Shown in pieces: positions 9,695 through 19,519 of a DNA stretch of 64,000 bases. The notes under the pieces were generated by a model. It saw nothing but the letters and a program-made list of their open reading frames with translations. It ran no database searches and was not told where the DNA came from. Each line of letters starts with the position of its first letter. Within the stretch, counting starts at the first letter, position 1. The DNA comes from Ancylobacter sp. SL191 (GTDB lineage Bacteria; Pseudomonadota; Alphaproteobacteria; Rhizobiales; Xanthobacteraceae): the NCBI RefSeq assembly GCF_026625645.1, contig NZ_CP113056.1, forward strand, positions 620,001-684,000, written 5' to 3'. The position numbers were made by a program, and so were the translations under genes.

Positions 9695-10159
9695 TCAGGC
9701 CGCGTCGGTCGCCGGGGTGCCGGTGAGAATGGCGTAGATCGCCGCCGCGTCGCGCGAATTGCGCAGCTTGCGGGCGGTCTCGGCATCGCGCAGCAGGCGG
9801 GCGACGCGCGCCAGCGCCTTGAGATGGTCGGCGCCGGCTGCCTCGGGGGCGAGCAGCAGGAAGATCAGGTCCACCGGCTCGCCGTCCAGCGCCTCAAAGT
9901 CGATCGGCTTGTCGAGCCGGGCGAACATGCCGAACAGCCGGTCCATCTTGGCGAGCTTGCCATGGGGAATGGCGATGCCATGGCCGACGCCGGTGGAACC
10001 GAGCCGCTCGCGCTGGTTCAGCGTGTCGAAGATCTGCCGCTCGTCGCGCCCCAGAAGCTCCGCCGCCTTGGCGGACAGCTCCTGAAGCGCCTGCTTCTTG
10101 CTGGAGACCCTGAGAGCCGGGAAGACGGCGGAAAGCGCCAGAATGTCGTTCAAGGCCAT
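9695..10159 (-). CDS. ptsN: Nitrogen-regulatory PTS protein EIIA-Ntr
   Basis: A 154-residue EIIA domain of the mannitol/fructose class. The phosphorylated histidine is in GHGIAIPHGK (His66), and FDTLNQRERLGSTG and HLKALARVARLL match the family. PtsN is the end point of the PTS-Ntr phosphorelay and modulates potassium, nitrogen and sigma-54-related functions. It is last in the conserved rpoN-hpf-ptsN order, 73 bases after hpf. The start is ATG 10159. Confidence 0.96.
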   Translation of the reverse strand: MALNDILALSAVFPALRVSSKKQALQELSAKAAELLGRDERQIFDTLNQRERLGSTGVGHGIAIPHGKLAKMDRLFGMFARLDKPIDFEALDGEPVDLIFLLLAPEAAGADHLKALARVARLLRDAETARKLRNSRDAAAIYAILTGTPATDAA

Positions 10160-10232
10160 TGCGGGATCCGGGTCGTGGCGAGAGGAAGCGCGCGGGCCAC
10201 GCCGGCCGCGCGCGCTTCTGAAGGAGAACGGC

Positions 10233-10865
10233 TCAATGAAGGTCTTCCGCCGGGGCGCCGGGTCGGGCGGCGCCGTTGGCGACCGGCACGGGCTCGGGCG
10301 GATCGACCCAGCCGACATGCCCGTCCGCACGCCGGTAGACCACATTGATGCGGCCATGGCCGGCATGGCGGAACACCAGCACCGAGGCGCCGGTGAAATC
10401 GAGCTCCAGCACCGCGTCGCTCACCGCGAGGCGGGGCAGGTTGGTGGTGGCTTCGGCGACAACCGTCGGGCTCCAGCCCTCCAGCGCCTCCTCCTCATCC
10501 TCCTCGTCGGGGACGGAGAGCACGGTGAGCGGGGCGGTCTCAATGAGGCTGGACGACGCCTCGCCATTGGTCGGGCGACGCTTCACCCGGCTCTTGTAAC
10601 GGCGCAGCCGCGCCTCGATGCGCTCCACCGCCGCGTCGGCGCTGGCGTAAGGATCCTGCGCGCCGGCATGGGCCTGGAGGATGGTGCCGCTGTCGAGATG
10701 CAGCGCGCAGTCCGACCGGTAGCCCGACCCGTCACGGCACACCGTGACATGGCCCGACCAGCCTCCGTCGAAATATTTCTCCATCGCGACCGCGACCCGT
10801 TCGGCGACCCGTTGCCGGAGCGCCTCGCCCACATCGATGTTCTTGCCTGAAACCCGCAGCGGCAT
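10233..10865 (-). CDS. hpf: Ribosome hibernation-promoting factor, long form
   Basis: 210 residues. The N-terminal part (about 1-100) is the HPF/RaiA ribosome-binding domain (MPLRVSGKNIDVGEALRQ, HVTVCRDG, DPYASADAAVERIEARL), which occupies the tRNA/mRNA channel of idle 30S subunits. The C-terminal domain (about 145-200, with VLVFRHAGHGRINVVYRRADG) drives dimerisation to 100S particles. This two-domain length is the long form typical of organisms lacking RMF. A promoter precedes it at 10964-10992. Confidence 0.95.
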   Translation of the reverse strand: MPLRVSGKNIDVGEALRQRVAERVAVAMEKYFDGGWSGHVTVCRDGSGYRSDCALHLDSGTILQAHAGAQDPYASADAAVERIEARLRRYKSRVKRRPTNGEASSSLIETAPLTVLSVPDEEDEEEALEGWSPTVVAEATTNLPRLAVSDAVLELDFTGASVLVFRHAGHGRINVVYRRADGHVGWVDPPEPVPVANGAARPGAPAEDLH

Positions 10866-10963
10866 CGTGACTCGTCCCTCTGCTGGGGCATGTTCGCGCC
10901 GGCCTGATGATGCTGGCCCCGCGATCTGCCCGAACCCCCTACTTGCCCGGCCGGTGCCTTAAA

Positions 10964-10992
10964 GAGGTAGGAGCCGGAAGGGAAAGTGTCAA
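10964..10992 (-). promoter_or_regulatory. Promoter for hpf-ptsN
   Basis: Reading the minus strand, TTGACA (10992-10987) is a perfect -35 element. TACCTC (10969-10964) follows after 17 bases as a weaker -10. The hpf start codon is 99 bases downstream. Confidence 0.6.
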
Positions 10993-11154
10993 CGAGGGCG
11001 GTGGATAGCTTGCCGGGCACGGGCGCGGCGAAAGGGTGCGCGGCGCCCCTCCTGCAAGGCTGACGCAAGCTCGCGGGCGGGATGGCGGCGGGTGGGGGGT
11101 GATTCCGGGGGTGACCGGAAGCGGCGTTCGTCGGACGCCCTCCCCCCAAGCGCC

Positions 11155-11247
11155 GTCATGGCCGGGCCTGGCCCGGCCATCCATGACTTCCCCCCGCCGG
11201 GCTCGGTCCCAAGGCGTGGATCCCCGGGTCAAGCCCGGGGATGACGG
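11155..11247. repeat. Dispersed palindromic doublet, copy A
   Basis: Two palindromic units in opposite orientation: one with GGCCGGGCCTGGCCCGGCC arms (11155-11187) and one reading GGATCCCCGGGTCAAGCCCG (within 11211-11247) and ending GGATGACGG. The same composite recurs at 22678, 25621, 42987 and 56878, always between genes. Confidence 0.8.
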
Positions 11248-11333
11248 TGTTTTGTGGGATTGACCGGAGCCAAGGGGCAGCGGCCGTCGGCATCGGGACG
11301 CTTGCGCCAGGACGGCGCCCCGTCCCTCCCCGC

Positions 11334-12905
11334 TCAGCCGGCGGCGGCCTGTTTTTCGCGGCGGCGCTGCACCGAGGAGGGGATGCGCATCGCCTCGCGG
11401 TACTTCGCCACGGTACGGCGGGCGATGTCGATGCCGGCCTCGCGCAGGCGCTGCACCAGCGTGTCGTCGGAGAGCACGTCGTCCGGGCTCTCGGCGTCGA
11501 TCATCTGCTTGATGCGGAAGCGCACGGATTCCGCCGAATGCGCCTCGCCACCATCGGCCGAGGAAATGGAGGACGAGAAGAAATACTTCATCTCGAAGAT
11601 CCCGCGCGGCGTCGCCATGTATTTGTTCGAGGTGACGCGCGAGACGGTCGATTCATGCATGCCGATGGCGTCGGCCACCATGCGCAGGTTCAGCGGGCGC
11701 AGATGCTGCACGCCGAGCGTCAGGAAGGCGTCCTGCTGGCGCACGATCTCGGTGGCGACCTTGAGGATGGTACGGGCGCGCTGGTCGAGCGAGCGGGTCA
11801 GCCAGGTCGCGGTCTGCATGCACTCGCTGAGGAAGGCCTTTTCCTTCTCGCCGCGCGCGGTCTTCTGCACGCGGGAATAATAGGCCTGGTTCACCAGCAC
11901 GCGCGGCAGCGTCTCGGAATTCAGCTCCACCAGCCAGTTCTCGGTGGTGCCGCGCACGAACACATCCGGCACGATGGGCTGGATGATTCCGCCGCCAAAG
12001 GCAAGGCCCGGCTTGGGGTTCAGCCGGCGCACCTCCGCCACCATCTCGGCGAGGTCTTCCTCGTCGACCGCGCAGACCCGGCGCAGCGTCGCGAAATCGC
12101 GGCGGGCGAGCAGTTCGAGATGGCCGAGCAGCGCGGCCATGGCGGGGTCGTAGCGGTTGCGCTCCTTGAGCTGGAGCGCGAGGCATTCGGCCAGCGAGCG
12201 CGCGCCGATGCCCGGCGGGTCGAAGCCCTGAATGACCGCCAGGACCTGCTGCACCACGCTCAGCGGCGCGCCGAGGCGCTCGGCGACAGCGGCGAGATCG
12301 GCAGATAGATAGCCGGCTTCGTCGATCAGGTCGATCAGGTTGGTGCCGATGAGGCGCTGCACCGGATCGACGATGGCGAGGCTGAGTTGGCCTTCCAGAT
12401 GGTCGGCCAGCGTGGTCTGGGCGGAGACGAAGGCTTCGAGATTATAGTCGTCGCCATCGCGCCCGCCGGAGCCGACGCCGGACCATTCCGAATAGGCGGC
12501 GCCGTCGAGCCCGGTGGGCGGGCCGGCGGGCTCGCGCCCGGCATCGTCCGGGAACACGTTCTCAAGGCCGGTGTCGAGCCGGTCCTCAATGGCGCTGCGC
12601 GAGGAATCGAGCCGCTCCTCCAGCCAGTCGGCGGTGTGGCCTTCCTCATTGGTGGCGAGGCGGCTGTCGGCATCGCCATGCACGCCGCTCTCGGCGCGCT
12701 CATTCTCGGCGATGCTGTCATCCTCGCGGCGCTCACCCTCCGGCTCGGCCTGCCGCTCCAGCAGCGGGTTGCGCTCGAGCTCGGCCTCGACATAGGCGAT
12801 GAGATCGAGATTGGAGAGCTGCAGCAGCTTGATGGCCTGCATCAGCTGCGGCGTCATCACCAGCGACTGGGTCTGGCGGAATTCGAGGCGGGGCCCTAGC
12901 GACAT
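11334..12905 (-). CDS. rpoN: RNA polymerase sigma-54 factor
   Basis: A 523-residue sigma-54. Region I at the N terminus is glutamine/leucine-rich (QTQSLVMTPQLMQAIKLLQ), region II is acidic, the core-binding region III follows, and the C-terminal RpoN box ARRTVAKYRE (for -24 recognition) is intact. Sigma-54 directs transcription of nitrogen and other activator-dependent genes. The start is ATG 12905, with GGGGA upstream. It is 75 bases downstream of lptB, the usual arrangement, so the two are likely co-transcribed. Confidence 0.97.
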   Translation of the reverse strand: MSLGPRLEFRQTQSLVMTPQLMQAIKLLQLSNLDLIAYVEAELERNPLLERQAEPEGERREDDSIAENERAESGVHGDADSRLATNEEGHTADWLEERLDSSRSAIEDRLDTGLENVFPDDAGREPAGPPTGLDGAAYSEWSGVGSGGRDGDDYNLEAFVSAQTTLADHLEGQLSLAIVDPVQRLIGTNLIDLIDEAGYLSADLAAVAERLGAPLSVVQQVLAVIQGFDPPGIGARSLAECLALQLKERNRYDPAMAALLGHLELLARRDFATLRRVCAVDEEDLAEMVAEVRRLNPKPGLAFGGGIIQPIVPDVFVRGTTENWLVELNSETLPRVLVNQAYYSRVQKTARGEKEKAFLSECMQTATWLTRSLDQRARTILKVATEIVRQQDAFLTLGVQHLRPLNLRMVADAIGMHESTVSRVTSNKYMATPRGIFEMKYFFSSSISSADGGEAHSAESVRFRIKQMIDAESPDDVLSDDTLVQRLREAGIDIARRTVAKYREAMRIPSSVQRRREKQAAAG

Positions 12906-12980
12906 GGCATGTCCCCGCGGCAGGCGGCAGGAACGACGCTCAGATCGACCCGCAGGGAGAAGGACACCGGGGCACTCATC

Positions 12981-13922
<942 letters not shown>

Positions 13923-13954
13923 GCTACCCTCCGTGGTGAGCCCACCACAGGAAG

Positions 13955-13983
13955 GTGATAAACGCTTGAAGCCGCGCTGGCAA
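13955..13983 (-). promoter_or_regulatory. Promoter for lptB-rpoN
   Basis: On the minus strand TTGCCA (13983-13978) and TATCAC (13960-13955) are 17 bases apart. They sit directly downstream of the lptA terminator and 33 bases ahead of the lptB GTG. Together these elements imply an independent transcription start for lptB-rpoN. Confidence 0.55.
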
Positions 13984-13995
13984 ATGGACGAATGC

Positions 13996-14017
13996 AAAAA
14001 GCGGGCCGAAAGCCCGC
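13996..14017 (-). terminator. Rho-independent terminator after lptA
   Basis: Minus-strand GCGGGC TTTCG GCCCGC followed directly by TTTTT. The stem is short (6 bp) but all G-C with a five-U tail, and it lies between the lptA stop and the lptB start. Confidence 0.7.
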
Positions 14018-14093
14018 CTGCCATCATTCGTGGTAAAAGCAAGACCGCACACGCGGCTGCGGCGCTGTGTCCCGAAAGGCGGAGGCGGGGGCC

Positions 14094-14813
14094 TTACGGC
14101 TTGGGCGCTGGCTTGGCGCCGGGAGTCGCGCCCGGCTTGGGCGCGGCATTGTCGAGCTGCTTCACGCTGTTCGGCACGATCAGGCTCTCGACGCGCCCGC
14201 CCTCGAAGCGCGAGGTGCCGGAGGCGAGATCGACGGTGAGCTTGCGGCCGCGAATGACGTTCGGCCCCTGCGACAGCACCACCGGGTTGCCGGTGAGGGT
14301 GATGGTGTTGGACGCGGTCTCGAACACGCCCTGGTCGCCGGTCGCGGTCTGCTCCTTGGTGGTCACCACGACCGAGCCGTTGATCTCCAGCCGGCGGATC
14401 GAGGAGGAACTGATCGGGCTGCCGGCGGCGAGCGCCTCGCCATTGGCGGGGGTGCCGGCCGCGGGCTTGGCCGGGGCCGCGGGTTTGGCGGGCGTCGCAC
14501 CCGCCGGCGCGGTCGACGCGCCTGTACCCGAGGCTCCCGTACCCTTGCCGTCATAAAACACCACCAGCTCCTTGGAGCGCATCGTGGTGTCGCCCTGCTG
14601 CACGACGACATTGCCGGAGAAGATCGCCTTCTTCGTCTGGTCGAGCACTTCGAGGCTGTCGGCGGCGATGCTGATCGGCTGGTCGCGATTGGTGGCGAAG
14701 CCCTGCAGCGCGTTCGGCACGTTGCGCGACTGCGCCAGCGCCGCCGGCGCGGTGGCGGCGAGCAGGAGAAGGGCAGCGGCGGCCGAACAGGCGGAGCGGG
14801 ACAGGGCGATCAT
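14094..14813 (-). CDS. lptA: Lipopolysaccharide transport periplasmic protein LptA
   Basis: A 239-residue periplasmic OstA-type protein that bridges LptC and LptD in LPS transport. A Sec signal peptide ends at about ALAQ. The beta-jellyroll stretch follows, with the family motifs DQPISIAADSLEVLDQ, AIFSGNVVVQQGDT and RSKELVV. It contains a low-complexity Ala/Pro/Gly insert (about residues 95-130) and a Pro/Lys tail (GAKPAPKP). ATG 14813 is preferred over 14849, since it starts the signal peptide cleanly. It is 93 bases after lptC. Confidence 0.93.
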   Translation of the reverse strand: MIALSRSACSAAAALLLLAATAPAALAQSRNVPNALQGFATNRDQPISIAADSLEVLDQTKKAIFSGNVVVQQGDTTMRSKELVVFYDGKGTGASGTGASTAPAGATPAKPAAPAKPAAGTPANGEALAAGSPISSSSIRRLEINGSVVVTTKEQTATGDQGVFETASNTITLTGNPVVLSQGPNVIRGRKLTVDLASGTSRFEGGRVESLIVPNSVKQLDNAAPKPGATPGAKPAPKP

Positions 14814-14906
14814 GGGTTCATCTCTAGCCGCGCCGGCCGGCGCATTCAATGGCCGCGCATGGCATCGGCGCGTATTCCGGCAAGGACTTCGGCAGGGACG
14901 GGACGC

Positions 14907-15734
14907 TCACGGCAGCCCGGCCGTGGTGCCGCGCAGCGGCGGCATCGCCGGGACCGGGCCGTCGTCGGGGCTTGAGGCCGCGCCCTGCTGGCCGGCGCCC
15001 TCCGGCTGGGCGTCATCGCCCTGCGGCAGGCGAAAATTCAGCCGGACATTGCCGGTGAGCAGCGCGCGCGCGGTCTTCTGCGACACTTCCATGCGGTCGG
15101 CGGTGAGCTTGCCGTCGAGATAGGTGAGCTGCACCGGCTTGTCGGAGACCAGCGTGCCGCCCTTCACGTCGATCAGCACGGTGTCGAGCAGCCCGCCATA
15201 GCCGGCCGAGGTGGAGAAGTTGATGCCGCCGCCCAGCGTCATCTTCTCGGTCTTGGTGTCGTACTGCCCGGTATTGGCGTCGAGATTGGCCCAGCCCTGG
15301 TCCGCCAGTTCCAGCTTCGCCTTGATGGTGTTGAGGTCGATCTGGTTCGGCTGGGTGAGATCCTGCGAGGCCGATTCGGCGGTGACGCTGTAGCCGCGAT
15401 TATCCTGCGTGAAGCCGTGCAGCTTCGGGAATTCCATCATCACCCGCGTGCCCGACAGCGAGACGCGGCCGAGATCGAAAGGCAGGTCGACGGCGAGGGA
15501 GAAGGGGTCGAGATAATTGACCGCCAGCGTGAGGCCGAGCGCGGCGACGACGCCGACCGGCAGGGCGCGACGCAGGAAGCGCACGCGCCGGCTATGGCGG
15601 CTCGCCCGCACGAAATCGGCGTCGGAGCGACGCTGGTCGTCGCTCGACGGCCCGCGCTGGGCAAAGCGGCCCTTCGGCTCCGCGGCACGGACGTGCCTGG
15701 GGGGGTCGACGTGACTGTTCATCGGCGCATGCAT
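14907..15734 (-). CDS. lptC: LPS export protein LptC
   Basis: A 275-residue bitopic inner-membrane protein. An arginine-rich cytoplasmic N terminus is followed by one transmembrane helix (LPVGVVAALGLTLAVNYL) and a periplasmic OstA-like domain (VTAESASQDL, ANTGQYDTKTEKMTL, LDGKLTADRMEV). LptC passes LPS from the LptBFG transporter to LptA, encoded next. The start could be ATG 15734 or 15722. The C terminus is a Pro/Gly/Ala tail. Confidence 0.9.
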   Translation of the reverse strand: MHAPMNSHVDPPRHVRAAEPKGRFAQRGPSSDDQRRSDADFVRASRHSRRVRFLRRALPVGVVAALGLTLAVNYLDPFSLAVDLPFDLGRVSLSGTRVMMEFPKLHGFTQDNRGYSVTAESASQDLTQPNQIDLNTIKAKLELADQGWANLDANTGQYDTKTEKMTLGGGINFSTSAGYGGLLDTVLIDVKGGTLVSDKPVQLTYLDGKLTADRMEVSQKTARALLTGNVRLNFRLPQGDDAQPEGAGQQGAASSPDDGPVPAMPPLRGTTAGLP

Positions 15735-15888
15735 TCCCGGCGGCCGGCTCCCCTCCGACCGCTTGTGAAGATGGCGACTTCCACCCCCCGGTGCAAGTTC
15801 GGTCAAAACCGGGTGTCGGTTAGACCCGGCGAATGCGGCACGGATGAGAAGGCGGGCCCCGCAAAAGCGCGCGGCGCCTGCCTTCCGG

Positions 15889-16521
15889 TCACGAATGCGA
15901 GAAAATGTCCTCGTCCGGCCAGCCGGCCAGATCGAGCGCGGCGCGGGTCGGCAGGAAGCCGAAGCAGGCTTCGGCAAGGCCCAGGCGATTCTCCCGCAGC
16001 AGCATGGTGGTGAGCTTGGCCTGCAGCGCGTGCAGATACAGCACGTCGGAGGCGGCATAGACGAGCTGCGCGTCGGACAGCGTCTCCGCCGCCCAGTCCG
16101 AGCTCTGCTGCTGCTTCGACAGATCGACGCCGATCAGCTCGCGCGTCAGCTCCTTCAGCCCGTGCCGGTCGGTATAGGTGCGGGCGAGGCGCGAGGCGAT
16201 CTTGGTGCACCAGACCGGGTTCACCGTGACGCCGAACGTCTTGCCGAGCACGGCGACATCGAAGCGGGCAAAATGGAAAAGCTTCACCACCGCCGGATCG
16301 GTGAGCAGCCGCGCCAGATTGGGCGCGCTGCCCGGCCCGGCGCCGTGCGGGATCTGCACCACATCGGCGGTGCCGTCGCCCGGCGAGAGCTGGACGACGC
16401 AGAGCCGGTCGCGATGCGGGTTGAGGCCCAGCGTCTCGGTGTCGATGGCGACGACCGGGGCGACGTCGGCGGTGTAGCGGGACAGGTCGACCAGGTCGCC
16501 GCGGTGCAGGCGGATGCTCAT
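15889..16521 (-). CDS. Ribonuclease D-like 3'-5' exonuclease
   Basis: A 210-residue DEDD-superfamily exonuclease domain. The first two metal-binding acids are in VVAIDTETLG, a third in FHFARFDVAVL and the fourth in AASDVLYLHAL. It lacks the C-terminal HRDC domains of E. coli RNase D and matches the short alphaproteobacterial form. Stable-RNA 3' trimming is the likely role. It lies between ubiA and lptC on the same strand. Confidence 0.88.
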   Translation of the reverse strand: MSIRLHRGDLVDLSRYTADVAPVVAIDTETLGLNPHRDRLCVVQLSPGDGTADVVQIPHGAGPGSAPNLARLLTDPAVVKLFHFARFDVAVLGKTFGVTVNPVWCTKIASRLARTYTDRHGLKELTRELIGVDLSKQQQSSDWAAETLSDAQLVYAASDVLYLHALQAKLTTMLLRENRLGLAEACFGFLPTRAALDLAGWPDEDIFSHS

Positions 16522-16581
16522 CAGGCAGGACTTTCGTGAAGACGCTGCGTCATTAACACCGCCAGCCGCCGGCGGGCAACC

Positions 16582-17532
16582 TCAGGCCACCAGCGCGTCG
16601 AGCGCGAGGCCGGCGAACAGCAGCAGCCCGGCGTCGCGGTTGGAGCGGAACAGCCGCAGGCACAGGTCGCGGTCGTCAATGTCGAGCCGGGCGATCTGCT
16701 GGGCGAGATGGCCGGCGAACAGGGCGAGGCCGACATAGGCCGCCGGTCCCGCCCCCGCCTGTCCGAGCGCGAGGCCGATGAGGGCGGCCGCGCCCGCATA
16801 GAGCGGCACCAGCCAGGCGCGCGTTGCCCCGGCGAACAGGCGGGCGGAGGACTTCACCCCCACCGCCTCGTCATCCTCGCGGTCCTGATGGGCGTAGATC
16901 GTGTCATAGCCGACCACCCAGAGCACGCTGCCGGCATAGAGCAGCAGTGCCGCCGGGGGCAGATCCTCGATGAGCGCGGCAAAGCCCATCAGCGCGCCCC
17001 AGGAGAAGGCGAGGCCGAGCACGAGCTGAGGAATCCAGATCACCCGCTTCATCAGCGGGTAGATGGCGACAACGCCGAGCGAGGACAGCGCGACCAGAAT
17101 GGCGAAGCGCGGCAGGCAGAGCAGCACCACCAGCCCGACCAGCGCCTGAAGCACCAGAAAGGCGAAGGCGCCGGCGAGCGTGACCTGGCCGGAGGGCAGC
17201 GGGCGCCCGCGCGTGCGCTCCACCCTTCCGTCAATGTCGCGGTCGAGAATGTCGTTCCAGGTGCAGCCGGCACCCCGCATCGCCACCGCGCCGAGGGCGA
17301 ACAGCGCTAGCAGCGCCACCGCCCGCAGCGGATCGACCGGCGCGCCGTGATGGACGGCGAAGGCGGCGGCGAGCGCCACCGACCACCAGCAGGGTATCAG
17401 CAGCAGCCAGTTGCCGATCGGCCGGTCGGCACGGGCCAGGCGCAGGAAGGGGCGCAGGAAGGACGGGGCGTGGCGGTCCACCCAATTGCCCGACGCGGCA
17501 TCGGCGGGGATGAGGCCGGGAGCGGGCGTCAT
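16582..17532 (-). CDS. ubiA: 4-hydroxybenzoate octaprenyltransferase
   Basis: A 316-residue multi-pass membrane prenyltransferase that attaches the polyprenyl tail to 4-hydroxybenzoate in ubiquinone synthesis. Both Asp-rich Mg-diphosphate motifs are visible: NDILDRDIDGRVERTRGRP and YAHQDREDDEAVGVKS. About eight hydrophobic helices are present. ATG 17532 has AAAGGA upstream. It lies 34 bases after the secreted protein gene and 60 bases before the RNase D-like gene. Confidence 0.94.
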   Translation of the reverse strand: MTPAPGLIPADAASGNWVDRHAPSFLRPFLRLARADRPIGNWLLLIPCWWSVALAAAFAVHHGAPVDPLRAVALLALFALGAVAMRGAGCTWNDILDRDIDGRVERTRGRPLPSGQVTLAGAFAFLVLQALVGLVVLLCLPRFAILVALSSLGVVAIYPLMKRVIWIPQLVLGLAFSWGALMGFAALIEDLPPAALLLYAGSVLWVVGYDTIYAHQDREDDEAVGVKSSARLFAGATRAWLVPLYAGAAALIGLALGQAGAGPAAYVGLALFAGHLAQQIARLDIDDRDLCLRLFRSNRDAGLLLFAGLALDALVA

Positions 17533-17566
17533 GCGGGGCCGTCCTTTCGCGAGTCGCCGGGCCGGA

Positions 17567-18355
17567 TCAGCGCAGCGCGTCGCCGCCCAGCGTGTCGAAC
17601 ACGCCGCCCTTGGCGGTGGCGGTGCTCGGCAGGCCGCTGGAGAGGCCAAGCCCCTGCGAGACCGCGCCCTGCGGCGGGGGACCCGCCGGGCCGCCCTTCT
17701 CCTGCATGGCCGCCGCCTGGCAGACCTTGTCGCGGACCGAGGTCACGCTGCCGGCATTGTCCTTGAGGCCCTTGATGGCCTCGTCCGGAACGCCGCATTT
17801 CGACTTGTTGGCGACCAGGTAATTGTAGAATTTCTGCTGCGAGGTGACGAAGTTGCGGAACAGCGGGCACAGCTCGGAGGCCGGCATCTTCTTGCTCGCC
17901 GCCTTGCGCAGCACCTCATTGCGGTTTTCAAGGTCGCCGCGCAGCTTGGTCACCTGGGTCTGGCACTCATTCATGTCGGCCGCGCTCGGGCCGGCGGGCG
18001 CGCCGCCGCCCGGCGCCATGCCGGGGCTACCCAGACCGGGCATCGCACCCGGCATGGCGGGCGCTGCGCCAAATCCGTCACCGCCGCCGAAACCGGGCGA
18101 CACCATGATGGAGGAGGACGGCCCGCTCATCGGGGCGGGTGTCGCCACGGGGGCCGTGGCCGGGGCGGCGGTCGGCGTGGACGGAGCGGGCGCCGGCGTG
18201 GCGCTGCTGTCGGTGCTGGTCGCGTCCGTATTGGCCGGCGCACCGATCCACTGGGCAGCCGCCGGCCCGGCGCACAGCACGGCGAGCAGGGCGCCGGTAA
18301 GCAGGGCGGCGGGCAGGTGGCGCGTGGCGCGCTCGGGATATGTCGACCGTCTCAT
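17567..18355 (-). CDS. Secreted Pro/Ala-rich protein with Cys-containing helical domain
   Basis: A 262-residue protein with a Sec signal peptide (cut near GPAAAQ). A low-complexity Ala/Pro/Thr/Gly segment follows (about 40-125), then a helical region (CQTQVTKLRGDLENRNEVLRKAASKKM) with four cysteines that could form disulphides (DMNEC, ELCPLF, KSKCGV, DKVC). I do not recognise a named family; similar proteins seem common in Hyphomicrobiales. It is first in the run leading to ubiA and is transcribed divergently from rsmE. A periplasmic location is likely, function unknown. Confidence 0.75.
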   Translation of the reverse strand: MRRSTYPERATRHLPAALLTGALLAVLCAGPAAAQWIGAPANTDATSTDSSATPAPAPSTPTAAPATAPVATPAPMSGPSSSIMVSPGFGGGDGFGAAPAMPGAMPGLGSPGMAPGGGAPAGPSAADMNECQTQVTKLRGDLENRNEVLRKAASKKMPASELCPLFRNFVTSQQKFYNYLVANKSKCGVPDEAIKGLKDNAGSVTSVRDKVCQAAAMQEKGGPAGPPPQGAVSQGLGLSSGLPSTATAKGGVFDTLGGDALR

Positions 18356-18518
18356 GGAGCCTTCCGCTCGTGCAGACTTCGTGACCCAGCGTGATACAGA
18401 GGCCCCGAGGATTGGGCAATATCACGGCGGGGCGCGCGAATTAGCACGTCTCCTCAGGGTGTCGCCAAGCCATAATGGGTGCCGATACGCCCTTCTGTGC
18501 GCTATATACGGTCAAATC

Positions 18519-19292
18519 ATGGCCCGCCCCGACACCGACACCCCCGACCAGCCCTATGATTTCCGTGCCCAGCGCCTTTTCGTCGAGGCGCCGCTCGGCG
18601 TCGACGAGGTCGTGCGGCTCGACCGCGAGCGGGCGCATTACGTCGCCGACGTGATCCGCCTCGCCGTCGGCGGGCACATCCATCTGTTCAACGGGCGCGA
18701 CGGCGAATGGCGCGCGGTGCGCGAGGCCGGTGGCAAGCGCGAGGCGGTGCTGCGCTGCGAGGCGCGGCTGCGGGCCCAATCCCCCCTGCCCGATCTCGAC
18801 TATTGCTTCGCCCCGCTCAAGCACGCCCGGCTCGACTACATGGTGCAGAAGGCGGTGGAGATGGGCGCCGGCCGGCTCCAGCCGGTGATGACCCAGCACA
18901 CCCAGGCGACGCGGGTGAACACCGAGCGCATGCACGCCAATGTGATCGAGGCGGCCGAACAATGCGGCATCCTCGCCCCGCCGGTCGTGCTGGAGCCGCT
19001 GAACTTCACCCGCTGGCTGGCCGGGCTGGAGGCCGGGCGCACGCTGGTGTTCTGCGACGAGGCGGCCCCGCTCGCCGATCCCCTCGCCCCGCTGCGCGCG
19101 GTGGTGGACGGCCCGCTCGCCGTGCTGATCGGCCCGGAAGGCGGCTTCGACCATGCCGAGCGCCGCCAGCTTCAGGCGCGGCCGGGCACGCTCGTGCTCT
19201 CGCTCGGCCCGCGCATCCTGCGCGCCGACACCGCCGCCGTGGCCGCCCTCGCCCTGATCGAGGCCGCGCGGCAGGCCCGCGCGGCCGCCTGA
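18519..19292 (+). CDS. rsmE: 16S rRNA (uracil-1498-N3)-methyltransferase
   Basis: A 257-residue SPOUT methyltransferase. An N-terminal PUA-like part (RLFVEAPLGV, HYVADVIRLAVGG) precedes the knotted SAM-binding domain, with the trefoil motifs LIGPEGGFDHAE and LSLGPRILRADTA. It methylates N3 of U1498 in the decoding centre. The long frame extends far upstream, but ATG 18519 gives the normal length. A TATATA at 18503-18508 lies just upstream, so the mRNA leader would be very short. Confidence 0.94.
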   Translation: MARPDTDTPDQPYDFRAQRLFVEAPLGVDEVVRLDRERAHYVADVIRLAVGGHIHLFNGRDGEWRAVREAGGKREAVLRCEARLRAQSPLPDLDYCFAPLKHARLDYMVQKAVEMGAGRLQPVMTQHTQATRVNTERMHANVIEAAEQCGILAPPVVLEPLNFTRWLAGLEAGRTLVFCDEAAPLADPLAPLRAVVDGPLAVLIGPEGGFDHAERRQLQARPGTLVLSLGPRILRADTAAVAALALIEAARQARAAA

Positions 19293-19319
19293 GGCGCTCC
19301 CGCCGCACCACGGGAATGT

Positions 19320-19400
19320 GTAAATACTGACAATTACGTAATGGTTCCGCGTTGTCTTGAAATTTTATAATAAAATAACGGAATATTAGGCAATAGAGGC
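19320..19400 (+). promoter_or_regulatory. AT-rich promoter region before the YbdK-type ligase
   Basis: An AT-rich patch in otherwise GC-rich DNA with an exact TATAAT at 19366-19371. The -35 element at 17-base spacing (GGTTCC) is weak, so the patch may be an activator-dependent promoter or UP-like element. The next gene starts at 19520. Confidence 0.4.
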
Positions 19401-19519
19401 CAGTCATATTCCGGTCTCACTTCTCCACCATCTAGGCGCCGGGATGCGGCGGCCTGATTCTGCGCCGGCTAAGCTGCGCGGACGCGCCGGATCCTTGATT
19501 TTCCGTGGAGACGGACGCC

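Larger units (their letters stand above)
10866..11333. other. rpoN-hpf intergenic region
   Basis: About 470 bases without a gene. It holds the hpf promoter at its left end and a dispersed palindromic repeat doublet at 11155-11247. The rest is GC-rich with no supported frame. Its size suggests hpf-ptsN is transcribed separately from rpoN. Confidence 0.6.

Noticed and set aside
19320..19400. AT-rich patch as a mobile-element scar
   Set aside because: Only about 80 bases with a good TATAAT and no flanking repeats; a promoter is the simpler reading.
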